Origin: Deefgea tanakiae
GTDB lineage: Bacteria > Pseudomonadota > Gammaproteobacteria > Burkholderiales > Chitinibacteraceae
DNA length: 64,000 bases
Assembly (NCBI RefSeq): GCF_019665765.1
Contig: NZ_CP081150.1
Span: 868,001-932,000 of the forward strand
Direction: 5' to 3'
The notes beneath the pieces were generated by a model. It worked only from the letters and a program-made list of their open reading frames with translations. It was not told where the DNA came from and did no database searches. Of the stretch, positions 10,835-22,518 are shown piece by piece. A program made the translations under genes and the position numbers. Position 1 is the stretch's first letter; every line of letters begins with the position of its first letter.

Positions 10835-11875
10835 TTATTTCCAGATTGGTGCTTTACCGTCGGTCATTTGTGACTTCCAGTTGGCTTTAATCATTGAAAC
10901 AACATTGTCTGGCATTGGGATGTAATCAAGATCAAGTGCTACTTTGTCTGCATCAGCGCCATATGCCCAGTCAAAGAACTTCAAGACTTCAGCTGCTTGT
11001 GCCGGTTTGTCTTGTTTCTTGTGCATCAAAATAAAAGTAGGGCTTGCAATAGGCCAAGCATCTTTACCTGGTGCATTTGTTGTTACCAAGAACATGCCTG
11101 GCGCGTTTTTCCAGTCCGCGCTAGCGGCTGCTGCAATGAATGTATCTTCAGAAGGCTTAACAAATGCGCCGGTAGAGTTATTTAGTTGCGTGTATGAAAG
11201 TTTGTTTTGTTTTGCATAAGCAAACTCAACATATCCAATTGCACCTTTGATTCGTTGTACGTAGTTAGCAACACCTTCGTTGCCCTTGCCACCAACACCG
11301 GCCGGCCATTGAACTGAAGTATTTGCACCTACTTTCTCTTTCCACTCTGGAGAAACTTTAGACAGGTAGTCAGTAAATAAGAAAGTTGTGCCTGAGCCGT
11401 CAGAGCGGCGAACTACGGTGATGTTTAAGTCAGGTAAAGCAACACCTGGATTTAAAGCCACGATCGCTGGATCATTCCATTTTTTGATTTTGCCGAGGTA
11501 AATGTCGCTCAGTACTGCTGAGTTCAACTTCATTTGGCCTTGTTGTACGCCTGGGATGTTAACAACAGGTACAACACCGCCCAGTACTGTTGGGAATTGC
11601 ATCAAACCTTCTTTATCCATATCAGCTGGCTTAAGTGGCATATCAGAAGCACCAAAATCTACAGTTTTTGCAGAGATTTGTTTGATGCCGCCGCCAGAGC
11701 CGATTGATTGATAGTTCATGCCAGTGCCAGTCTTTGCTTTATACATTTCAGCCCATTTTGCATACAGCGGGTATGGGAATGTTGCGCCAGCACCTGTGAT
11801 ATCAGCAGCAATGGCTTGAGTAAACAGGCCAGCAGCTAAGCCAGCAGTAATTAGCATTTTGTGAGCTAAAGTCAT
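10835..11875 (-). CDS. pstS: Periplasmic phosphate-binding protein PstS
   Basis: Secreted receptor delivering phosphate to PstCAB. A signal peptide (KMLITAGLAAGLFTQAIA) is cleaved before ADITGAGATFPYPLYAKW. Phosphate-contact motifs GSGGG near residue 60, GASDMPL and RSDGSGTTFLFTDYLS are present. Length is 346 residues. The 275-base region between this gene and the divergent tpiA should hold its promoter; I could not identify a confident PhoB box there. Confidence 0.98.
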   Translation of the reverse strand: MTLAHKMLITAGLAAGLFTQAIAADITGAGATFPYPLYAKWAEMYKAKTGTGMNYQSIGSGGGIKQISAKTVDFGASDMPLKPADMDKEGLMQFPTVLGGVVPVVNIPGVQQGQMKLNSAVLSDIYLGKIKKWNDPAIVALNPGVALPDLNITVVRRSDGSGTTFLFTDYLSKVSPEWKEKVGANTSVQWPAGVGGKGNEGVANYVQRIKGAIGYVEFAYAKQNKLSYTQLNNSTGAFVKPSEDTFIAAAASADWKNAPGMFLVTTNAPGKDAWPIASPTFILMHKKQDKPAQAAEVLKFFDWAYGADADKVALDLDYIPMPDNVVSMIKANWKSQMTDGKAPIWK

Positions 11876-12150
11876 GGTAATTAAAATCCTAAGTGATCAG
11901 AAGTGAATATTTATTGAACAGTACGCATCCTAAACACAAATTGTTTCCGTAATATTACAAAATCTCGTTATGAATAGACTTGGGTGGTTTATGTGGACGG
12001 AGTTCGCTTTACATCGGGCTTGGCAAGGGGGCGTTGCTTGCAAGTTTTTGCGTGCTAGGGCTTGTGTTGACTGGTAGGGGATATTAGCGTTTGACGTTTA
12101 TTCTGTGTGGGCGTTACCATTTCAGCCTCATATGAGGAGTTAAAATCTGT

Positions 12151-12861
12151 ATGGCTAAGCAACTTGTAGTGGGTAATTGGAAGCTGCACGGTAGTATTGG
12201 ACAGATCAAGTCGGTGCTGGGTGAAATTGCACAGGCTAAGTTGCAATCAAATGTGGGTGTGTGTGTACCATTTCCCTACTTAATGCTGGCGAAACAACTA
12301 CTACACAATACTCATGTACAGTGTGGTGCTCAAGACCTTAGTCAGTATCATATTGGGGCTTATACTGGCGAGGTGTCCTCAGGGATGCTGGCAGATATCG
12401 GTTGTGAAATGGTGATCATTGGTCATTCCGAGCGTCGACGATTATTTGGTGAGACGACAGAGCAAGCTGGTGTTAAAATGCGAGCGGCCTTAGATGCCGG
12501 CTTGTTTGGTATTTACTGCGTAGGTGAATCAGCAGAGCAGCGTCGTGAGGGTCGGGCGGAAGAAGTTGTTGCTGCACAGTTACAGGTGCTGCAGCAGTTG
12601 CCAATTGGTTTGTTTGCTGTTGCATATGAGCCATCTTGGGCTGTAGGGAGCGGAATGGTTGCATCTAGCGAGCAGATTTCACCGATGCACGCATTGATTA
12701 AAAGTCAATTGGATGAACGAGTTAAGGTTCTCTATGGTGGTAGTGTTAAGTCGAATAATGCTGAGTCAATTTTGGCTGTGCAGCATGTCGATGGGGTGTT
12801 GGTGGGTGGCGCAGCGCTATCCGCCTTCGAGTTTGTAGAGATTTGCAAAGCAGCGCGCTGA
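12151..12861 (+). CDS. tpiA: Triose-phosphate isomerase
   Basis: Glycolytic and gluconeogenic enzyme interconverting glyceraldehyde-3-phosphate and dihydroxyacetone phosphate. Visible are the substrate-binding NWKLHGS (Lys12-type), catalytic His in IIGHSERR and catalytic Glu in AYEPSWAVGSG (Ser replaces the more usual Val/Ile), plus the phosphate-binding LYGGSVK and VLVGGAAL. At 236 residues it is slightly short for the family (about 250). secG follows 36 bases later. Confidence 0.97.
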   Translation: MAKQLVVGNWKLHGSIGQIKSVLGEIAQAKLQSNVGVCVPFPYLMLAKQLLHNTHVQCGAQDLSQYHIGAYTGEVSSGMLADIGCEMVIIGHSERRRLFGETTEQAGVKMRAALDAGLFGIYCVGESAEQRREGRAEEVVAAQLQVLQQLPIGLFAVAYEPSWAVGSGMVASSEQISPMHALIKSQLDERVKVLYGGSVKSNNAESILAVQHVDGVLVGGAALSAFEFVEICKAAR

Positions 12862-12897
12862 TGGTACAATTCACGCCGCGATTGAAATGAGAAAATA

Positions 12898-13218
12898 ATG
12901 GACTTCGTTACCAGTTTAGTGCTTGTAGTAAATGTGATTTCAGCGATTGCTGTCATTGTGTTGGTCTTGATGCAGCATGGCAAAGGTGCTGACATGGGGG
13001 CTGCTTTTGGTAGCGGTGGCGGTTCTGCCGGTAGTGTGTTTGGTTCTTCAGGCTCTGCCAACTTTCTGAGTCGAGCTACTGCAGTCGCTGCAACGTTTTT
13101 CTTTGTGACTTCAATGTCCTTGGTGCTTTTGACTGCACCTAAGCAAGCGAAGTCAATTATGAGCACTGTGGAGCCAGTAGTAGCTTCACAAGTTTCAGGT
13201 CAAAAAATTCCTGATTAA
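12898..13218 (+). CDS. secG: Preprotein translocase subunit SecG
   Basis: Small subunit of the SecYEG protein-export channel, 106 residues. It has two transmembrane helices (about 4-24 and 55-77) separated by the glycine-rich cytosolic loop KGADMGAAFGSGGGSAGSVFG, characteristic of SecG. The tpiA-secG-nuo order is common in proteobacteria. The tRNA-Leu often found between secG and nuoA elsewhere is not present here. Confidence 0.96.
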   Translation: MDFVTSLVLVVNVISAIAVIVLVLMQHGKGADMGAAFGSGGGSAGSVFGSSGSANFLSRATAVAATFFFVTSMSLVLLTAPKQAKSIMSTVEPVVASQVSGQKIPD

Positions 13219-13303
13219 GTTTTGCGTTTTTTTGCAGGCTTGTCGGTTTAAAGCCAAATTCTAAAAATCCTATGTGGGATTGCTAGATTTGGTGTTTCAA
13301 ATG

Positions 13304-13321
13304 CGCTGGGGTGACCCAGCG
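13304..13321 (+). terminator. Hairpin between secG and nuoA
   Basis: CGCTGGG-GTGA-CCCAGCG perfect stem followed by TTTCTGTG. The weak T-run suggests partial termination of the tpiA-secG transcript before the nuo operon. Confidence 0.45.
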
Positions 13322-13390
13322 TTTCTGTGTAATAAAAATAACAATAAGCTGTTTAGACTTTTTGTAAATGTTCTGCGCTGGGGGATTTTT

Positions 13391-13759
13391 ATGCTGGAAA
13401 ACTATTTCCCAATCTTGTTGTTTCTATTTGTCGGATTGCTAGTCGGTGTTGCGCCGCTAGTGATGGGCTATGGTATCGGCAAGGTGATGGGTACAGTTCG
13501 ACCAGATACTGCAAAAAACTCGCCTTACGAATGTGGTTTTGAGGCATTCGAAGATGCACGCATGCAATTTGATGTGCGCTATTATCTTGTGGCAATTTTG
13601 TTTATCTTGTTTGACTTAGAGGTTGCATTTTTGGTTCCTTGGGCTGTTGTGCTTAAAGAACTGGGAATGTTCGGCTTTTTATCGATGATGATTTTCTTAA
13701 CCATCTTGGTGGTTGGCTTCATCTACGAATGGAAGAAGGGCGCTCTAGAGTGGGAGTAA
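13391..13759 (+). CDS. nuoA: NADH-quinone oxidoreductase subunit A
   Basis: Membrane subunit of complex I. Three transmembrane helices are visible, with the conserved loop [42 protein letters not shown] described here in family terms (segments ECGFEAF and FDLEVAFL). The ATG at 13391 ([10 protein letters not shown]) is chosen because it matches the family N-terminus and follows GGGGGA; the upstream in-frame ATG at 13274 would add 39 unrelated residues. First gene of the nuo operon. Confidence 0.96.
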   Translation: MLENYFPILLFLFVGLLVGVAPLVMGYGIGKVMGTVRPDTAKNSPYECGFEAFEDARMQFDVRYYLVAILFILFDLEVAFLVPWAVVLKELGMFGFLSMMIFLTILVVGFIYEWKKGALEWE

Positions 13760-13764
13760 AGCAA

Positions 13765-14235
13765 ATGGAAGCCCAAGATAAAGGTTTTATTACGACGACA
13801 GTGGATGCTGTAATCAATAGTGCTCGTACAGGTTCTTTGTGGCCAATGACTTTTGGTCTTGCCTGTTGTGCTGTTGAAATGATGCATGCCGGTGCTGCTC
13901 GTTATGACTTAGACCGTTTTGGTGTCGTGTTCCGTCCGTCACCACGTCAGTCCGATTTAATGATTGTTGCAGGGACTCTCTGTAATAAAATGGCACCTGC
14001 ATTGCGTAAAGTTTACGATCAGATGCCAGAACCACGCTGGGTAATCTCTATGGGTTCCTGTGCGAATGGTGGTGGGTATTATCATTATTCCTATTCTGTA
14101 GTGCGCGGCTGTGATCGTATTGTTCCAGTTGACGTCTATGTTCCAGGCTGTCCTCCGACAGCTGAAGCGCTCTTGTATGGCATCATTCAGCTGCAAAACA
14201 AGATTAAGCGTACCAATACCATTGCGCGCTCGTGA
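13765..14235 (+). CDS. nuoB: NADH-quinone oxidoreductase subunit B
   Basis: Peripheral complex I subunit that holds cluster N2, the last Fe-S centre before quinone. The four cysteines are visible: the CC pair in [12 protein letters not shown], one in GSCANGGG and one in VPGCPP. The start at 13765 ([14 protein letters not shown]) is five bases after the nuoA stop with GGGAG upstream; a longer frame from 13729 overlaps nuoA and lacks support. Confidence 0.97.
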   Translation: MEAQDKGFITTTVDAVINSARTGSLWPMTFGLACCAVEMMHAGAARYDLDRFGVVFRPSPRQSDLMIVAGTLCNKMAPALRKVYDQMPEPRWVISMGSCANGGGYYHYSYSVVRGCDRIVPVDVYVPGCPPTAEALLYGIIQLQNKIKRTNTIARS

Positions 14236-14243
14236 GGTGAACT

Positions 14244-14840
14244 ATGGCGACTAAGTTAGAAACGCTCATGGGTAGTCTGCGTGCCGCTTTGGGTGAAGAC
14301 AAGATTGTCTCGCTTGAAACAGCATTGGATGAAGTGACGCTAGAAGTTTCAGCAACAAATTGGTCAGAGGTTGCTTTGCAACTTCGCGATCATGCGCAAT
14401 TGCAATTTGAGCAATTGATTGATGCCTGTGGCATGGATTACAGTGCCTACAAAGACACTGTTTGGGAAGGTTGTCGCTTTGCGACGGTTTACCATTTCCT
14501 ATCTTACAAATTTAATGTACGTCTGCGCGTTCGCGTATTCTGTACCGATGATTCATTTCCCGTAGTTGCGTCAGTCGTTGATGTGTGGCCTGCAATTAAC
14601 TGGTTTGAACGTGAATCATTTGATCTGTTCGGTATTGTTTATCAAGGTCACCCTGATTTACGTCGTTTGCTGACTGATTATGGTTTTGTTGGTCATCCTT
14701 TCCGTAAAGACTTCCCGTTGTCGGGTTTTGTTGAAATGCGATATGACGCTGAGCAAGCGCGCGTAATTTATCAGCCTGTTACCATCGATCCGCGTGAAAT
14801 TACGCCGCGCATTATCCGCGAGGAGAACTACGGTGGCTGA
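14244..14840 (+). CDS. nuoC: NADH-quinone oxidoreductase subunit C
   Basis: Peripheral (30-kDa type) complex I subunit of 198 residues, not fused to NuoD. The family signature [20 protein letters not shown] is followed by [17 protein letters not shown]. It overlaps the nuoD start by eight bases, suggesting coupled translation. Confidence 0.97.
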   Translation: MATKLETLMGSLRAALGEDKIVSLETALDEVTLEVSATNWSEVALQLRDHAQLQFEQLIDACGMDYSAYKDTVWEGCRFATVYHFLSYKFNVRLRVRVFCTDDSFPVVASVVDVWPAINWFERESFDLFGIVYQGHPDLRRLLTDYGFVGHPFRKDFPLSGFVEMRYDAEQARVIYQPVTIDPREITPRIIREENYGG

Positions 14841-16086
14841 AATCCGTAACTACACCCTAAATTTTGGACCACAACATCCTGCCGCGCATGGCGTGTTACG
14901 CCTAGTGTTGGAATTAGATGGTGAGGTTGTTGAGCGTGCCGATCCACATATCGGCCTCTTGCACCGTGGCACTGAAAAATTGGCAGAAAGCAAGACATAC
15001 ATTCAATCATTGCCTTATATGGACCGTCTTGACTATGTGTCGATGATGTCCAATGAGCATGCTTACTGTATGGCGATTGAGAAACTACTCAATCTTGATG
15101 TTCCAATTCGTGCTCAATACATTCGAGTGATGTTTGATGAGATTACTCGTGTACTAAACCATTTGTTGTGGATTGGTGCTCACGGTATTGACTGCGGCGC
15201 GATGACAATTTTCCTTTATGCTTTCCGCGAACGTGAAGATTTGATGGATTGCTACGAGGCAGTGTCTGGGGCACGTATGCATGCTGCATACTATCGTCCA
15301 GGTGGTGTGTATCGTGATTTGCCGGATGAAATGCCTAAGTATCAGGCATCAAAAATCCGCAATGCAGCAGCCATTAAAAGAATGAATTCGAATCGTGAAG
15401 GTAGTTTGCTCGATTTTATCGAAGACTTCACTAATCGTTTCCCAACTTATGTTGATGAGTATGAAACATTGCTCACCGATAATCGGATCTGGAAACAACG
15501 TACCGTTGGTATTGGTGTAGTGTCACCTGAGCGTGCACTGGCGCTAGGTTTTACAGGTGCGATGTTACGCGGATCAGGGGTCGAGTGGGATTTGCGCAAA
15601 AAGCAACCGTATGAAGTGTACGACAAAATGGATTTTGATATCCCTGTCGGTAAGAACGGTGATTGCTATGATCGCTATTTGGTTCGTGTTGAAGAAATGC
15701 GCCAATCAAATCGGATTATCAAGCAGTGTGTGCAATGGCTTAAGGCCAACCCAGGTCCTGTAATTACTACAAACCATAAAGTTGCTCCGCCTTCACGTGA
15801 AGGTATGAAGTCAAATATGGAAGACTTGATTCACCACTTTAAGCTGTTTACTGAAGGTATGCATGTGCCAGAAGGTCAAGCTTATGCTGCTGTTGAGCAT
15901 CCAAAAGGTGAATTTGGTATTTACATGGTGTCTGACGGTGCTAATAAACCTTACCGCATGAAGATTCGCGCTCCAGGTTATGTTCATTTGTCAGCGCTAG
16001 ATGAGATGTCGCGCGGTCATATGATTTCTGATGTGGTGGCAATTATTGGTACGCAAGATATCGTTTTCGGGGAGATTGACCGCTAA
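14833..16086 (+). CDS. nuoD: NADH-quinone oxidoreductase subunit D
   Basis: 49-kDa type subunit forming the quinone site with Nuo[35 protein letters not shown] and the C-terminal ending DIVFGEIDR are typical. The GTG at 14833 (V/M-A-E-I-R-N-Y) is the start, with GAGGAG seven to nine bases upstream inside nuoC; a GTG at 14794 is in frame but gives a non-family leader. The stop overlaps the nuoE start by one base. Confidence 0.97.
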   Translation: MAEIRNYTLNFGPQHPAAHGVLRLVLELDGEVVERADPHIGLLHRGTEKLAESKTYIQSLPYMDRLDYVSMMSNEHAYCMAIEKLLNLDVPIRAQYIRVMFDEITRVLNHLLWIGAHGIDCGAMTIFLYAFREREDLMDCYEAVSGARMHAAYYRPGGVYRDLPDEMPKYQASKIRNAAAIKRMNSNREGSLLDFIEDFTNRFPTYVDEYETLLTDNRIWKQRTVGIGVVSPERALALGFTGAMLRGSGVEWDLRKKQPYEVYDKMDFDIPVGKNGDCYDRYLVRVEEMRQSNRIIKQCVQWLKANPGPVITTNHKVAPPSREGMKSNMEDLIHHFKLFTEGMHVPEGQAYAAVEHPKGEFGIYMVSDGANKPYRMKIRAPGYVHLSALDEMSRGHMISDVVAIIGTQDIVFGEIDR

Positions 16087-16574
16087 TGTCTTTACACAGT
16101 CTTCTGTCCGCTGATTCAATTCAGCAAATCGATCGTGAAGTCGCTAAATATCCGGCTGAGCAGTCTCGTTCCGCTGTGATGAGTGCATTGCGAATTGCTC
16201 AGGTTGAAAAACGGTCTTTAACGAATGATTTAATTGAACAGATTGCACTTTATTTGAATATCGCGCCTTTAGCTGCGTATGAAGTTGCAACTTTCTACAA
16301 TATGTTCGATATGAAGCCAGTTGGTAAGTACAAGCTCACTGTTTGTACGAATTTGCCCTGTGCTTTGTCGGGTGGCTATACCACAGCTGATTACCTCAAG
16401 AAAAAGCTCGGTATTGGTTTTAATGAAACGACAGCTGATGGCAAGTTCACTCTAAAAGAAGGTGAGTGCATGGGCGCCTGTGGTTATGCACCAGTTATGC
16501 TGGTTAATAATCACAGCATGTGTAATCACATGACGCCTGAAGCTGTTGATAAAAAACTGGCGGAGCTTGAATAA
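16086..16574 (+). CDS. nuoE: NADH-quinone oxidoreductase subunit E
   Basis: 24-kDa type thioredoxin-fold subunit of 162 residues carrying a [2Fe-2S] cluster. The four ligands are in CTNLPCAL (C-x4-C) and [11 protein letters not shown] (C-x3-C). It forms the NADH dehydrogenase module with NuoF and NuoG. Start and stop overlap its neighbours by one base each (ATGA-type junctions). Confidence 0.97.
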   Translation: MSLHSLLSADSIQQIDREVAKYPAEQSRSAVMSALRIAQVEKRSLTNDLIEQIALYLNIAPLAAYEVATFYNMFDMKPVGKYKLTVCTNLPCALSGGYTTADYLKKKLGIGFNETTADGKFTLKEGECMGACGYAPVMLVNNHSMCNHMTPEAVDKKLAELE

Positions 16575-17860
16575 TGACCGTCTACGTAAAAGGCGTTGTA
16601 TTTGAAGGCGTCGAGTTTGAAGATCCTAACTGCTGGCACTTAGACGAATATGTTAAGCGTGGTGGTTATGCTGCTTTAAAGAAAATTATCAATGACAAAA
16701 TCACTCAAGATGAAGTCATTGCAGAGATGAAAACATCCGGCCTCCGTGGTCGTGGTGGTGCAGGCTTTCCAACAGGTTTGAAATGGTCTTTCATGCCGCG
16801 TAGTTTTCCAGGCCAAAAATATTTGGTTTGTAATACGGACGAAGGCGAACCAGGTACCTTTAAAGATTTGGATATTCAGGTATACAACCCACATGCTTTG
16901 ATTGAAGGCATGATTATTGGTGCGTATGCGATGGGTATTACCGTGGGTTATAACTACATCCATGGTGAAATTTTTGAAGCTTACGAGCGCTTTGAAATTG
17001 CCCTTGAAGAAGCCCGCTCTGCCGGCTTCTTGGGTGACAATATCCTTGGTTCAGATTTCTGTTTCCAACTGCATGCCCATCATGGTTATGGTGCTTATAT
17101 CTGTGGTGAAGAAACTGCTTTACTTGAATCATTAGAAGGCAAGAAAGGGCAGCCACGCTTTAAGCCGCCATTCCCTGCTTCTTTTGGTTTATACGGCAAG
17201 CCAACAACGATCAATAACACCGAGACATTTGCCTCCGTACCTTACATTATCCGCGAAGGCGGCCAGAAATTCCTTGAGCTAGGTAAACCTAATAACGGTG
17301 GTACCAAATTGTTCTCGGTTTCTGGACATGTAAATCGTCCTGGTAACTATGAAATTCCGCTCGGCACACCATTTTCTGAATTGTTAGAAATGTGCGGTGG
17401 CATGCGTGATGGTAAAAAATTGAAAGCAGTTATTCCAGGTGGTTCCTCTGCGCCTGTGTTACCTGCCGATATCATGATGCAATGCACGATGGATTATGAC
17501 TCGATTGCAAAAGCAGGTTCGATGTTAGGTTCTGGTGCGGTGATTGTGATGGATGAAACTGTCAGCATGGTCAGTGCTTTAGAGCGACTTTCGTATTTCT
17601 ATCATGAGGAGTCGTGTGGTCAATGTACTCCTTGTCGTGAAGGAACGGGTTGGCTGTATCGTGTTGTCCATCGTATTGCTCATGGCGAAGGTAAAATAGA
17701 AGATTTGGATTTGTTGTCACGTGTTGGTGACAACATTGCCGGTCGCACTATTTGTGCTTTGGGTGATGCTGCTGTATTCCCTGTGCGTGGAATGTTGAAA
17801 CACTTCCGCCATGAATTCGAAGATTTGATTAATAAATCGCAATCTGCCAAGGCCTTATAA
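16574..17860 (+). CDS. nuoF: NADH-quinone oxidoreductase subunit F
   Basis: 51-kDa type subunit that binds NADH and FMN and holds cluster N3. [17 protein letters not shown] is the nucleotide-binding glycine-rich segment. [12 protein letters not shown] and [17 protein letters not shown] follow, and the [4Fe-4S] ligands are in [12 protein letters not shown] plus a later Cys in TICALGD. Length is 428 residues. Confidence 0.97.
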   Translation: MTVYVKGVVFEGVEFEDPNCWHLDEYVKRGGYAALKKIINDKITQDEVIAEMKTSGLRGRGGAGFPTGLKWSFMPRSFPGQKYLVCNTDEGEPGTFKDLDIQVYNPHALIEGMIIGAYAMGITVGYNYIHGEIFEAYERFEIALEEARSAGFLGDNILGSDFCFQLHAHHGYGAYICGEETALLESLEGKKGQPRFKPPFPASFGLYGKPTTINNTETFASVPYIIREGGQKFLELGKPNNGGTKLFSVSGHVNRPGNYEIPLGTPFSELLEMCGGMRDGKKLKAVIPGGSSAPVLPADIMMQCTMDYDSIAKAGSMLGSGAVIVMDETVSMVSALERLSYFYHEESCGQCTPCREGTGWLYRVVHRIAHGEGKIEDLDLLSRVGDNIAGRTICALGDAAVFPVRGMLKHFRHEFEDLINKSQSAKAL

Positions 17861-17937
17861 ATTGGTCGCGCTGTAATTAGCCAGATTGAAATTAGTCGAG
17901 TTTTCTTTTGAATTATTGCCTTTGAATCGAGTCGAGC

Positions 17938-20253
17938 ATGTTGGAAATCGAAATCGACGGTAAAAAATTGACAGTCCCTGGTGGTAGCACTGTGATGGAC
18001 GCAGCCAATTCAATTGGTGTGCACATTCCACATTTTTGCTATCACAAAAAACTATCAATTGCCGCAAACTGCCGTATGTGCCTAGTTCAGGTCGAAAAAG
18101 CACCAAAGCCTTTGCCGGCCTGTGCTACGCCTGTAACCGATGGTATGAAAGTCTTTACCCATTCTGATCAGGCAGTGACTGCTCAGAAAGGTGTGATGGA
18201 ATTTTTGCTGATTAATCACCCGCTTGATTGCCCAATTTGCGATCAAGGTGGTGAGTGTTCATTGCAAGATTTGGCTGTGGGTTATGGTCAAACTGGCTCT
18301 GTATACTCTGAAGAAAAGCGCGTTGTCGCCAACAAAGACCTTGGTTCTTTGATTTCAACTGATATGACGCGCTGCATTCATTGCAGCCGCTGTGTCCGTT
18401 TTACAGAAGAAATCGCGGGCTTCCAAGAATTGGGTATGGCCAATCGCGGCGAATTTACCGAAGTAATGCCATTTATTGGCAAAACGGTAAACTCCGAAAT
18501 TTCTGGCAACGTCATTGACTTATGTCCAGTTGGTGCATTAACCAGCAAACCGTTCCGTTATTCGGCACGGACTTGGGAATTATCGCGTCGTAAATCAGTG
18601 GCTGCTCATGATGGCCTAGGTTCTAACTTAGTTGTTCAGGTAAAGAACAACAAAGTAATGCGCGTATTGCCATTGGAAAATGAAGCGATTAACGAATGCT
18701 GGTTGTCGGATCGCGATCGTTATTCTTACGAGGCTTTGAACTCGGAAGAGCGTCTGACTCAACCTATGTTGAAACAAGGCGGCGTTTGGCAAACTACAGA
18801 TTGGCAAACCGCACTTGAATATGTAGCAAATGGCTTGAAGCAAGTCATCGCCGAGCACGGTAAAGACAGTGTCGCTGCTGTTGCTTCGCCCAACTCAACA
18901 GTAGAAGAGCTTTTTGCTTTACGTAAAGTAATGGCAGGCCTTGGTGTTGAAGCGGTGCAGGCATTTGCGCGCAATGCAGACTTCAGTGTGAAAACGCAAG
19001 GCGCACAGTGGCTCGGTCAATCATTGGCTGAATTGTCGCAGAATGAATCAGTGTTAGTTATTGGTTCGACTTTACGTAAAGAACAGCCTTTACTCGCTCA
19101 GCGTTTGCGCCAATCGGTTAAAAAAGGTTTGGCACTTTCATTAGTCAATACGCATGCCGATGATCTGCTCACTAAAGTTGTAGGACAAGTTGTAGTTCGC
19201 CCTGATCAGTTGGTTGAAGGTGTGCTTCAAGTTGTTAAAGCGATTGTTGAATTGAAATCAGTAGCAGCTCCGGCCGGTATCAACTTGGATGGTGTTGTCG
19301 TTTCTGATGCAGCTCGAGCAATTGCGCAAAGTTTTGAAGGCAAAACAAAAGCTGCTGTGTTGCTTGGCAATATCGCTCAATATTCAGCGCGTTATGCTGA
19401 AGTTTATGCCGCAGCATCAGCATTAGCTCAATTGACGGGTGCCACTTTAGGTGTGCCAGCGATGGCAGCCAATAGTGTTGGCGCACAATTGATTGGTGCT
19501 GACTTGGGTGGCAATGTGTTTGCATCTGGCGCAGCTAAGAAAGCATACGTTTTCTTAGGTTTAGAGCCTGAATTTGATGCACACAATGGTGCCCAAGCAT
19601 TGGCTGCAGCTCAGCAAGCAGAAATGGTCGTTGTAATGTCACCATTCCAAAGCTGTGCGATGGATTATGCTGACGTAATCTTGCCGGTTTCACCATTTAG
19701 TGAAACATCAGGTTCATTTGTGAATATGGAAGGCAAAGTACAAAGCTTTAACGGCGTTGTACGTCCATTGGGTGAAACACGTCCAGCTTGGAAAGTATTC
19801 CGAGTTTTGGGCAATATTCTTGGCTTTAACGGCTTTGAATATAATTCATCTGAAGAAATTCGCGACGAAGCGCTGGCAGGTGAAATTTCAACACGTTTGA
19901 ATAATGCACTGACAAATACGGTCCAAGTTAGTGCGCAGTCAGTACAAGGATTAGTTCGCTTAGGCGAAGTACCTTTGTATCAAACTGATTCATTGGTTCG
20001 CCGTGCTCCAAGTTTGCAAGCAACTTCAGAAGCTGCGGTAGCAAGCACATTGCGCGCCAATTCAGCGACACTTGCAAAATTGTCTTTGTGTGCTGGTGAT
20101 AAAGCGATTGTGAAGCAAGGGCAGGGTAGCGCTGAATTGATCGTGGCTGTTGATGATGGCCTTGTTGATGATGTGATTCGTGCCGCAACTTCGCACCCAT
20201 TAACCCGTAACTTGGGTGAAATGGTCGGCGCTGTTGAAGTGCTCAAAGGTTAA
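17938..20253 (+). CDS. nuoG: NADH-quinone oxidoreductase subunit G
   Basis: Largest peripheral complex I subunit (771 residues). It has an N-terminal [2Fe-2S] ferredoxin domain with Cys in [17 protein letters not shown], a His-Cys3 segment ([18 protein letters not shown]), a [4Fe-4S] motif RCIHCSRC with [10 protein letters not shown], and a molybdopterin-oxidoreductase-like domain that is non-catalytic here. The C-terminal third is low-complexity alanine-rich. The gap of 77 bases before it is the largest in the first half of the operon. Confidence 0.96.
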   Translation: MLEIEIDGKKLTVPGGSTVMDAANSIGVHIPHFCYHKKLSIAANCRMCLVQVEKAPKPLPACATPVTDGMKVFTHSDQAVTAQKGVMEFLLINHPLDCPICDQGGECSLQDLAVGYGQTGSVYSEEKRVVANKDLGSLISTDMTRCIHCSRCVRFTEEIAGFQELGMANRGEFTEVMPFIGKTVNSEISGNVIDLCPVGALTSKPFRYSARTWELSRRKSVAAHDGLGSNLVVQVKNNKVMRVLPLENEAINECWLSDRDRYSYEALNSEERLTQPMLKQGGVWQTTDWQTALEYVANGLKQVIAEHGKDSVAAVASPNSTVEELFALRKVMAGLGVEAVQAFARNADFSVKTQGAQWLGQSLAELSQNESVLVIGSTLRKEQPLLAQRLRQSVKKGLALSLVNTHADDLLTKVVGQVVVRPDQLVEGVLQVVKAIVELKSVAAPAGINLDGVVVSDAARAIAQSFEGKTKAAVLLGNIAQYSARYAEVYAAASALAQLTGATLGVPAMAANSVGAQLIGADLGGNVFASGAAKKAYVFLGLEPEFDAHNGAQALAAAQQAEMVVVMSPFQSCAMDYADVILPVSPFSETSGSFVNMEGKVQSFNGVVRPLGETRPAWKVFRVLGNILGFNGFEYNSSEEIRDEALAGEISTRLNNALTNTVQVSAQSVQGLVRLGEVPLYQTDSLVRRAPSLQATSEAAVASTLRANSATLAKLSLCAGDKAIVKQGQGSAELIVAVDDGLVDDVIRAATSHPLTRNLGEMVGAVEVLKG

Positions 20254-20263
20254 GGGGGAGATA

Positions 20264-21331
20264 ATGGAATTTATACAAAATATCCTCGCTGGCTTTTTGG
20301 GCGCAGAAGCAGCCTACCAAGGTGCGTTTTTCTTGTGGACTTTGCTCAAAATCATCTTGATTGTTGCGCCAATTATGGGGGGCGTTGCTTACCTCACTTT
20401 GGCGGAACGTAAAGTGATTGGCTTTATGCAGATTCGTATCGGACCAAACCGGGTTGGTCCGTTTGGTTTGCTACAGCCTGTTGCTGACGGTGTAAAGCTT
20501 CTACTTAAAGAAATCATTGCACCAAGCGCTGCTGATAAGAAACTCTTCTTTTTGGCACCCATCATGGTATTGGTCCCTGCGTTAGGCGCATGGGCGGTTG
20601 TACCGTTTTACCCTGGGTATGTATTGGCTGATGTGAACGTAGGTTTGCTCTACGTAATGGCCATTACTTCAATGGGTGTTTACGGAGTGATTCTTGCTGG
20701 TTGGGCATCAAACTCGAAGTATGCTTTCCTCGGTGGTATGCGTGCTGCGGCTCAGGTAATTTCTTATGAGTTAGCAATGGGTTTTGCGCTTGTTGGCGTG
20801 ATTATGGTTTCAGGTAGTTTGAACCTTACCGCGATTGTTGAGCAGCAAGGGCAGGGCATGGCAGGTGGGTCTATTCTCTCGTGGAATTTGATTCCTTTAT
20901 TGCCACTGTTTGTTGTGTACTTCATCGCAGGTGTTGCAGAAACCAACCGTGCACCATTTGACGTGACTGAAGGTGAATCTGAGATTGTTGCTGGACACAT
21001 GGTTGAGTATTCAGGCATGGGTTTTGCGCTCTTCTTCTTGGCTGAATACGCCAATATGATTCTGATTTCAGCAATGGCGTCAGTGATGTTCTTGGGTGGT
21101 TGGTTGTCGCCTTTTCCAGCTTCAGTGCCTGTACTGGGTGCGGCAAGTCCGTTGTGGTGGGTTCTTAAAGTTGCGTTCTTATTGTTCTGCTTCTTGTGGT
21201 TCCGCGCTACATTCCCGCGCTACCGTTATGATCAATTAATGCGCCTTGGTTGGAAGATCTTTATTCCTGTGACTTTGGTTTGGATTGTCTTAGTGGGTGC
21301 TTGGATGATGACCCCTTGGTCAATCTGGTAA
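20264..21331 (+). CDS. nuoH: NADH-quinone oxidoreductase subunit H
   Basis: ND1-type membrane subunit at the quinone chamber, with about eight transmembrane helices. Signature segments are [28 protein letters not shown] and [18 protein letters not shown]. The ATG at 20264 ([13 protein letters not shown]) follows GGGGGAGATA; an upstream in-frame ATG at 20216 lies within nuoG and is rejected. Confidence 0.97.
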   Translation: MEFIQNILAGFLGAEAAYQGAFFLWTLLKIILIVAPIMGGVAYLTLAERKVIGFMQIRIGPNRVGPFGLLQPVADGVKLLLKEIIAPSAADKKLFFLAPIMVLVPALGAWAVVPFYPGYVLADVNVGLLYVMAITSMGVYGVILAGWASNSKYAFLGGMRAAAQVISYELAMGFALVGVIMVSGSLNLTAIVEQQGQGMAGGSILSWNLIPLLPLFVVYFIAGVAETNRAPFDVTEGESEIVAGHMVEYSGMGFALFFLAEYANMILISAMASVMFLGGWLSPFPASVPVLGAASPLWWVLKVAFLLFCFLWFRATFPRYRYDQLMRLGWKIFIPVTLVWIVLVGAWMMTPWSIW

Positions 21332-21349
21332 TGGAAAAGGACTGAGACC

Positions 21350-21841
21350 ATGGATAAAATTCTTTATTTCTTTAAAACCTTCTTGTTGGTTGAACTCGTG
21401 AAGGGCTTGTTGTTAACAGGTCGTCACTTCTTCCAACGGAAGATTACAGTGCAATTCCCTGAGGAAAAGACACCATACAGCCCGCGTTTCCGTGGTCTGC
21501 ATGCTCAGCGTCGTTATGCCAATGGCGAAGAGCGTTGTATCGCTTGTAAATTGTGCGAAGCTGTTTGTCCTGCAATGGCGATTACGATCGAATCAGAGGC
21601 GCGCCCAGACGACAAAACTCGTCGTACGAGCCGCTACGATATCGACCTGACAAAATGCATTTTCTGCGGTTTCTGTGAAGAAGCCTGTCCAGTCGATGCG
21701 ATTGTTGAAACGCATATTTATGAATATCACGGTGAAAAACGTGGCGATTTGTATTACACCAAGCCAATGTTGTTGGCAGTCGGTGACAAATACGAAGCTG
21801 AAATCGCTGAACGTAAAGCCGCTGATGCTAAATACCGCTAG
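21350..21841 (+). CDS. nuoI: NADH-quinone oxidoreductase subunit I
   Basis: Ferredoxin-like subunit of 163 residues with two [4Fe-4S] motifs, [16 protein letters not shown] and [16 protein letters not shown] (clusters N6a and N6b), linking the peripheral arm to NuoB. The N-terminus has a short amphipathic helix. An AAAGGACTGAG ribosome site precedes it. Confidence 0.97.
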   Translation: MDKILYFFKTFLLVELVKGLLLTGRHFFQRKITVQFPEEKTPYSPRFRGLHAQRRYANGEERCIACKLCEAVCPAMAITIESEARPDDKTRRTSRYDIDLTKCIFCGFCEEACPVDAIVETHIYEYHGEKRGDLYYTKPMLLAVGDKYEAEIAERKAADAKYR

Positions 21842-21850
21842 GAAACAAAC

Positions 21851-22489
21851 ATGACTTTAGCGCTTTTTTATGTTTTTGCTGCCGTACTGATTTTTGCCGC
21901 ATTCCGCGTGATTACTGCAAAAAATCCAGTTCATGCTGTGCTGTATTTGGTATTGGCCTTCTTTAACAGTGCTGTTCTTTGGATGCTGATTAAAGCTGAG
22001 TTTTTGGCTGTTTCGCTGATTGTGATTTATGTTGGCGCAGTGATGGTGTTGTTCTTGTTTGTTGTGATGATGTTGGATATCAATTTTGAAGCGCTGCGTA
22101 AGAGTTTTTGGAAGTTCTTACCAGTGGCGGCTACTGTTGCAATCATTATGCTGATTGAAATGGTAATGATTTTGACGCATCGCGCAGCACAAATAGACGA
22201 ATCACGTTTACTTGAGCCAAGTTTCAACACTGCTTCAGCAGAGACTTTGGGTATGTTGATCTACACCCAATACTTCTTGCCATTCCAACTTTCGGCTGTG
22301 TTGCTGCTTGTTGGTATGGTTGCTGCGATTGCGTTGACACTGCGTAAACGTAAAAACACCAAGTACATTAATCCGGGTGAACAAGTTCGCGTTAAACGTG
22401 ATGATCGCTTGCGGATTGTGAAAATGGCATCTGAGCCAAAAGATGTGGCTGATGATTCAGCTACTTCTCCCGATCAACCCGCAGCCTAA
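21851..22489 (+). CDS. nuoJ: NADH-quinone oxidoreductase subunit J
   Basis: ND6-type membrane subunit of 212 residues with five transmembrane helices. The conserved [20 protein letters not shown]-like segment (residues about 50-70) contains the family pi-bulge helix. The hydrophilic C-terminal tail of about 40 residues is common in beta-proteobacterial NuoJ. Confidence 0.95.
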   Translation: MTLALFYVFAAVLIFAAFRVITAKNPVHAVLYLVLAFFNSAVLWMLIKAEFLAVSLIVIYVGAVMVLFLFVVMMLDINFEALRKSFWKFLPVAATVAIIMLIEMVMILTHRAAQIDESRLLEPSFNTASAETLGMLIYTQYFLPFQLSAVLLLVGMVAAIALTLRKRKNTKYINPGEQVRVKRDDRLRIVKMASEPKDVADDSATSPDQPAA

Positions 22490-22518
22490 TTGGCCTAGAT
22501 AAGAGTTTAGGAGGATAT

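Noticed and set aside
11900-12100. Pho box upstream of pstS
   Set aside because: I could not find two convincing CTGTCAT-like direct repeats at the right spacing; not claimed.
13274-13390. Longer nuoA reading frame with 39 extra residues
   Set aside because: The extension covers the secG-nuoA hairpin and does not look like any NuoA; the internal ATG matches the family start.
13219-13390. Possible tRNA-Leu between secG and nuoA, as in many relatives
   Set aside because: No cloverleaf, T-loop GTTCRA or CCA pattern is seen; only a small hairpin is present.
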